From JBASRP01 sp044866075 (GTDB lineage: Bacteria > Actinomycetota > AC-67), in NCBI GenBank assembly GCA_044866075.1, contig JBIOTQ010000009.1:1-6122 (forward strand): a DNA stretch of 6,122 bases, read 5' to 3'. The translations under genes and the position numbers were made by a program. The notes beneath the pieces are model-generated. The model worked only from the letters and a program-made list of their open reading frames with translations. It made no database searches and had not been told where the DNA came from. Positions 5,503 to 6,122 of the stretch are shown here, piece after piece. Every line of letters starts with the position of its first letter. Position 1 is the stretch's first letter.

Positions 5503-5925
5503 ATGGCGCGGAAGTCTCTCAAGGAGCTCTTGGGATCCGTCAGCTTGTTCGACGGACTTTCCACTCGCGAGCTCGCGCAAATCGAGAAGCTCGGCAAAGA
5601 GGTCGAGTTCCCCAAGGGTAAGACGATCGTCACCGAAGGCGAGGACGGCGTGGGCTTCCATCTCATACTCGAAGGGAAGGCGAACGTCATCGTGGGGGGT
5701 CGGAAGCGTTCGACGATGGGTGCCGGCGAGTGGTTCGGCGAGCTCTCGCTGATCGACCGCGGGCCGCGTACGGCGACCGTCACGACGGACACGCCGGTGC
5801 GGACGTTCTCGCTCCTGTCGTGGGAGTTCCTGCCGCTGCTCGACAAGAACCCGAAGATCACACGCAAGATCATGATCGAGATGTGCCGCCGCATCCGCGC
5901 CGAGCGCTTGGATCACACGCACTAG
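5503..5925 (+). CDS. Stand-alone cyclic nucleotide-binding (CNB) domain protein
   Basis: This 140-residue protein is a single CRP/CAP-type cyclic nucleotide-binding domain. An N-terminal helical segment carries the typical L-F-x-G-L-S pattern (LFDGLS, 15-20). A beta-roll follows with FPKGKTIVTEGE (36-47) and the phosphate-binding cassette GEWFGELSLIDRGPRTATV (75-93). Glu80 and Arg89 are the residues that in cAMP/cGMP receptors contact the ribose 2'-OH and the phosphate, and both are present, so binding of a cyclic nucleotide or similar ligand is plausible. A closing helix is present, but there is no C-terminal helix-turn-helix, kinase, transporter or other output domain and no membrane segment. 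It would have to act through a partner protein. GGAGGGG (5490-5496) lies 6 bases before the ATG. It follows spoVS by 33 bases and is probably co-transcribed. Its stop overlaps that of the convergent neighbour. Confidence 0.88.
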   Translation: MARKSLKELLGSVSLFDGLSTRELAQIEKLGKEVEFPKGKTIVTEGEDGVGFHLILEGKANVIVGGRKRSTMGAGEWFGELSLIDRGPRTATVTTDTPVRTFSLLSWEFLPLLDKNPKITRKIMIEMCRRIRAERLDHTH

Positions 5926-6122
5926 CGGACGACGCGGTTCCGCAGCACGCCGATCTTTTCGATCTGGAGCTCGACGACGTCTCCGGGTTTCAGCCAGCGG
6001 TCGTGGTCCAGTCCGCATCCGCCGAAGGGCGTCCCCGATCCGTACACGTCGCCGGGGAAGACGTCCTCGCCTTTGGAGACGTGCGCGAGCATCTGCGGAA
6101 ATGTCCAGTGCATGTTCGCGCT
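5922..6122 (-). CDS. Fumarylacetoacetate hydrolase (FAH) family protein, C-terminal fragment; 5' end outside window
   Basis: The reverse-strand frame is open to the right edge and ends in TAG at 5924-5922, giving the last 66 residues of a longer protein. The visible part has the FAH-family C-terminal pattern: MHWTFPQMLAHVSKGE, then PGDVYGSGTPFGGCG, then LKPGDVVELQIEKIGVLRNRVV. The GSGT-GG segment lies near the active site in family structures. The internal Met at 6113 is not a start, because the frame and the family similarity (N before MHW) continue upstream. Members include acylpyruvate hydrolases, 2-hydroxyhepta-2,4-diene-1,7-dioate isomerases, decarboxylases and ureidoglycolate lyase, all metal-dependent. 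The specific reaction cannot be assigned from this fragment. It converges on the CNB gene and shows no functional link to it. Confidence 0.9.
   Translation of the reverse strand, partial: SANMHWTFPQMLAHVSKGEDVFPGDVYGSGTPFGGCGLDHDRWLKPGDVVELQIEKIGVLRNRVVR

Overview
The window is about 6.1 kb of high-GC DNA that is almost fully coding. It reads as a conserved bacterial chromosomal block, not a mobile or accessory region. In order it holds the 3' part of cinA, thpR, recA, recX, rny (RNase Y), a SpoVS-family gene, a stand-alone cyclic-nucleotide-binding-domain gene, and, convergent at the right edge, the C-terminal end of a fumarylacetoacetate hydrolase family gene. I see no tRNA, rRNA, CRISPR array, insertion sequence or integrase.

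The most likely source is an actinobacterial lineage outside the classical mycobacteria/streptomycetes. The composition is strongly GC-biased and GTG starts are common (thpR, recA, recX, spoVS). The recA promoter carries a Gram-positive-type LexA box (CGAAC-N4-GTTCG), a TANNNT -10 element, and a second site resembling the actinobacterial PafBC/RecA-NDp motif. RNase Y together with SpoVS next to recA suggests a deep-branching group (Thermoleophilia-like or a related uncultivated class). This placement is inference; I could not run a phylogeny.

Layout. Bases 1-1330 carry cinA and thpR, joined by a GTGA overlap. Bases 1331-1522 hold a GC-rich hairpin that may end that transcript, and then a compact recA control region: LexA-box promoter, an unexplained perfect inverted repeat, a PafBC-like promoter, and a strong Shine-Dalgarno sequence. 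recA and recX (1523-3160) are separated by 36 nt and probably share a transcript. Bases 3161-3453 contain a good sigma-70-type promoter and a leader of about 235 nt with several hairpins ahead of rny. rny ends in a convincing Rho-independent terminator (4996-5030). A separate spoVS-CNB pair follows, preceded by a perfect 11-bp hairpin.

Function. cinA (NMN deamidase and nucleotide clean-up), recA (homologous recombination, SOS trigger) and recX (RecA filament control) form a DNA-repair/competence set. thpR and rny act on RNA. SpoVS is a small Alba-like protein and the CNB protein is a probable ligand sensor; their partners cannot be seen here. I found no clearly novel system. The points most worth a second look are the layered recA promoter, the inverted repeat inside it, the rny leader, and an alanine in the RecA P-loop where proline is usual.
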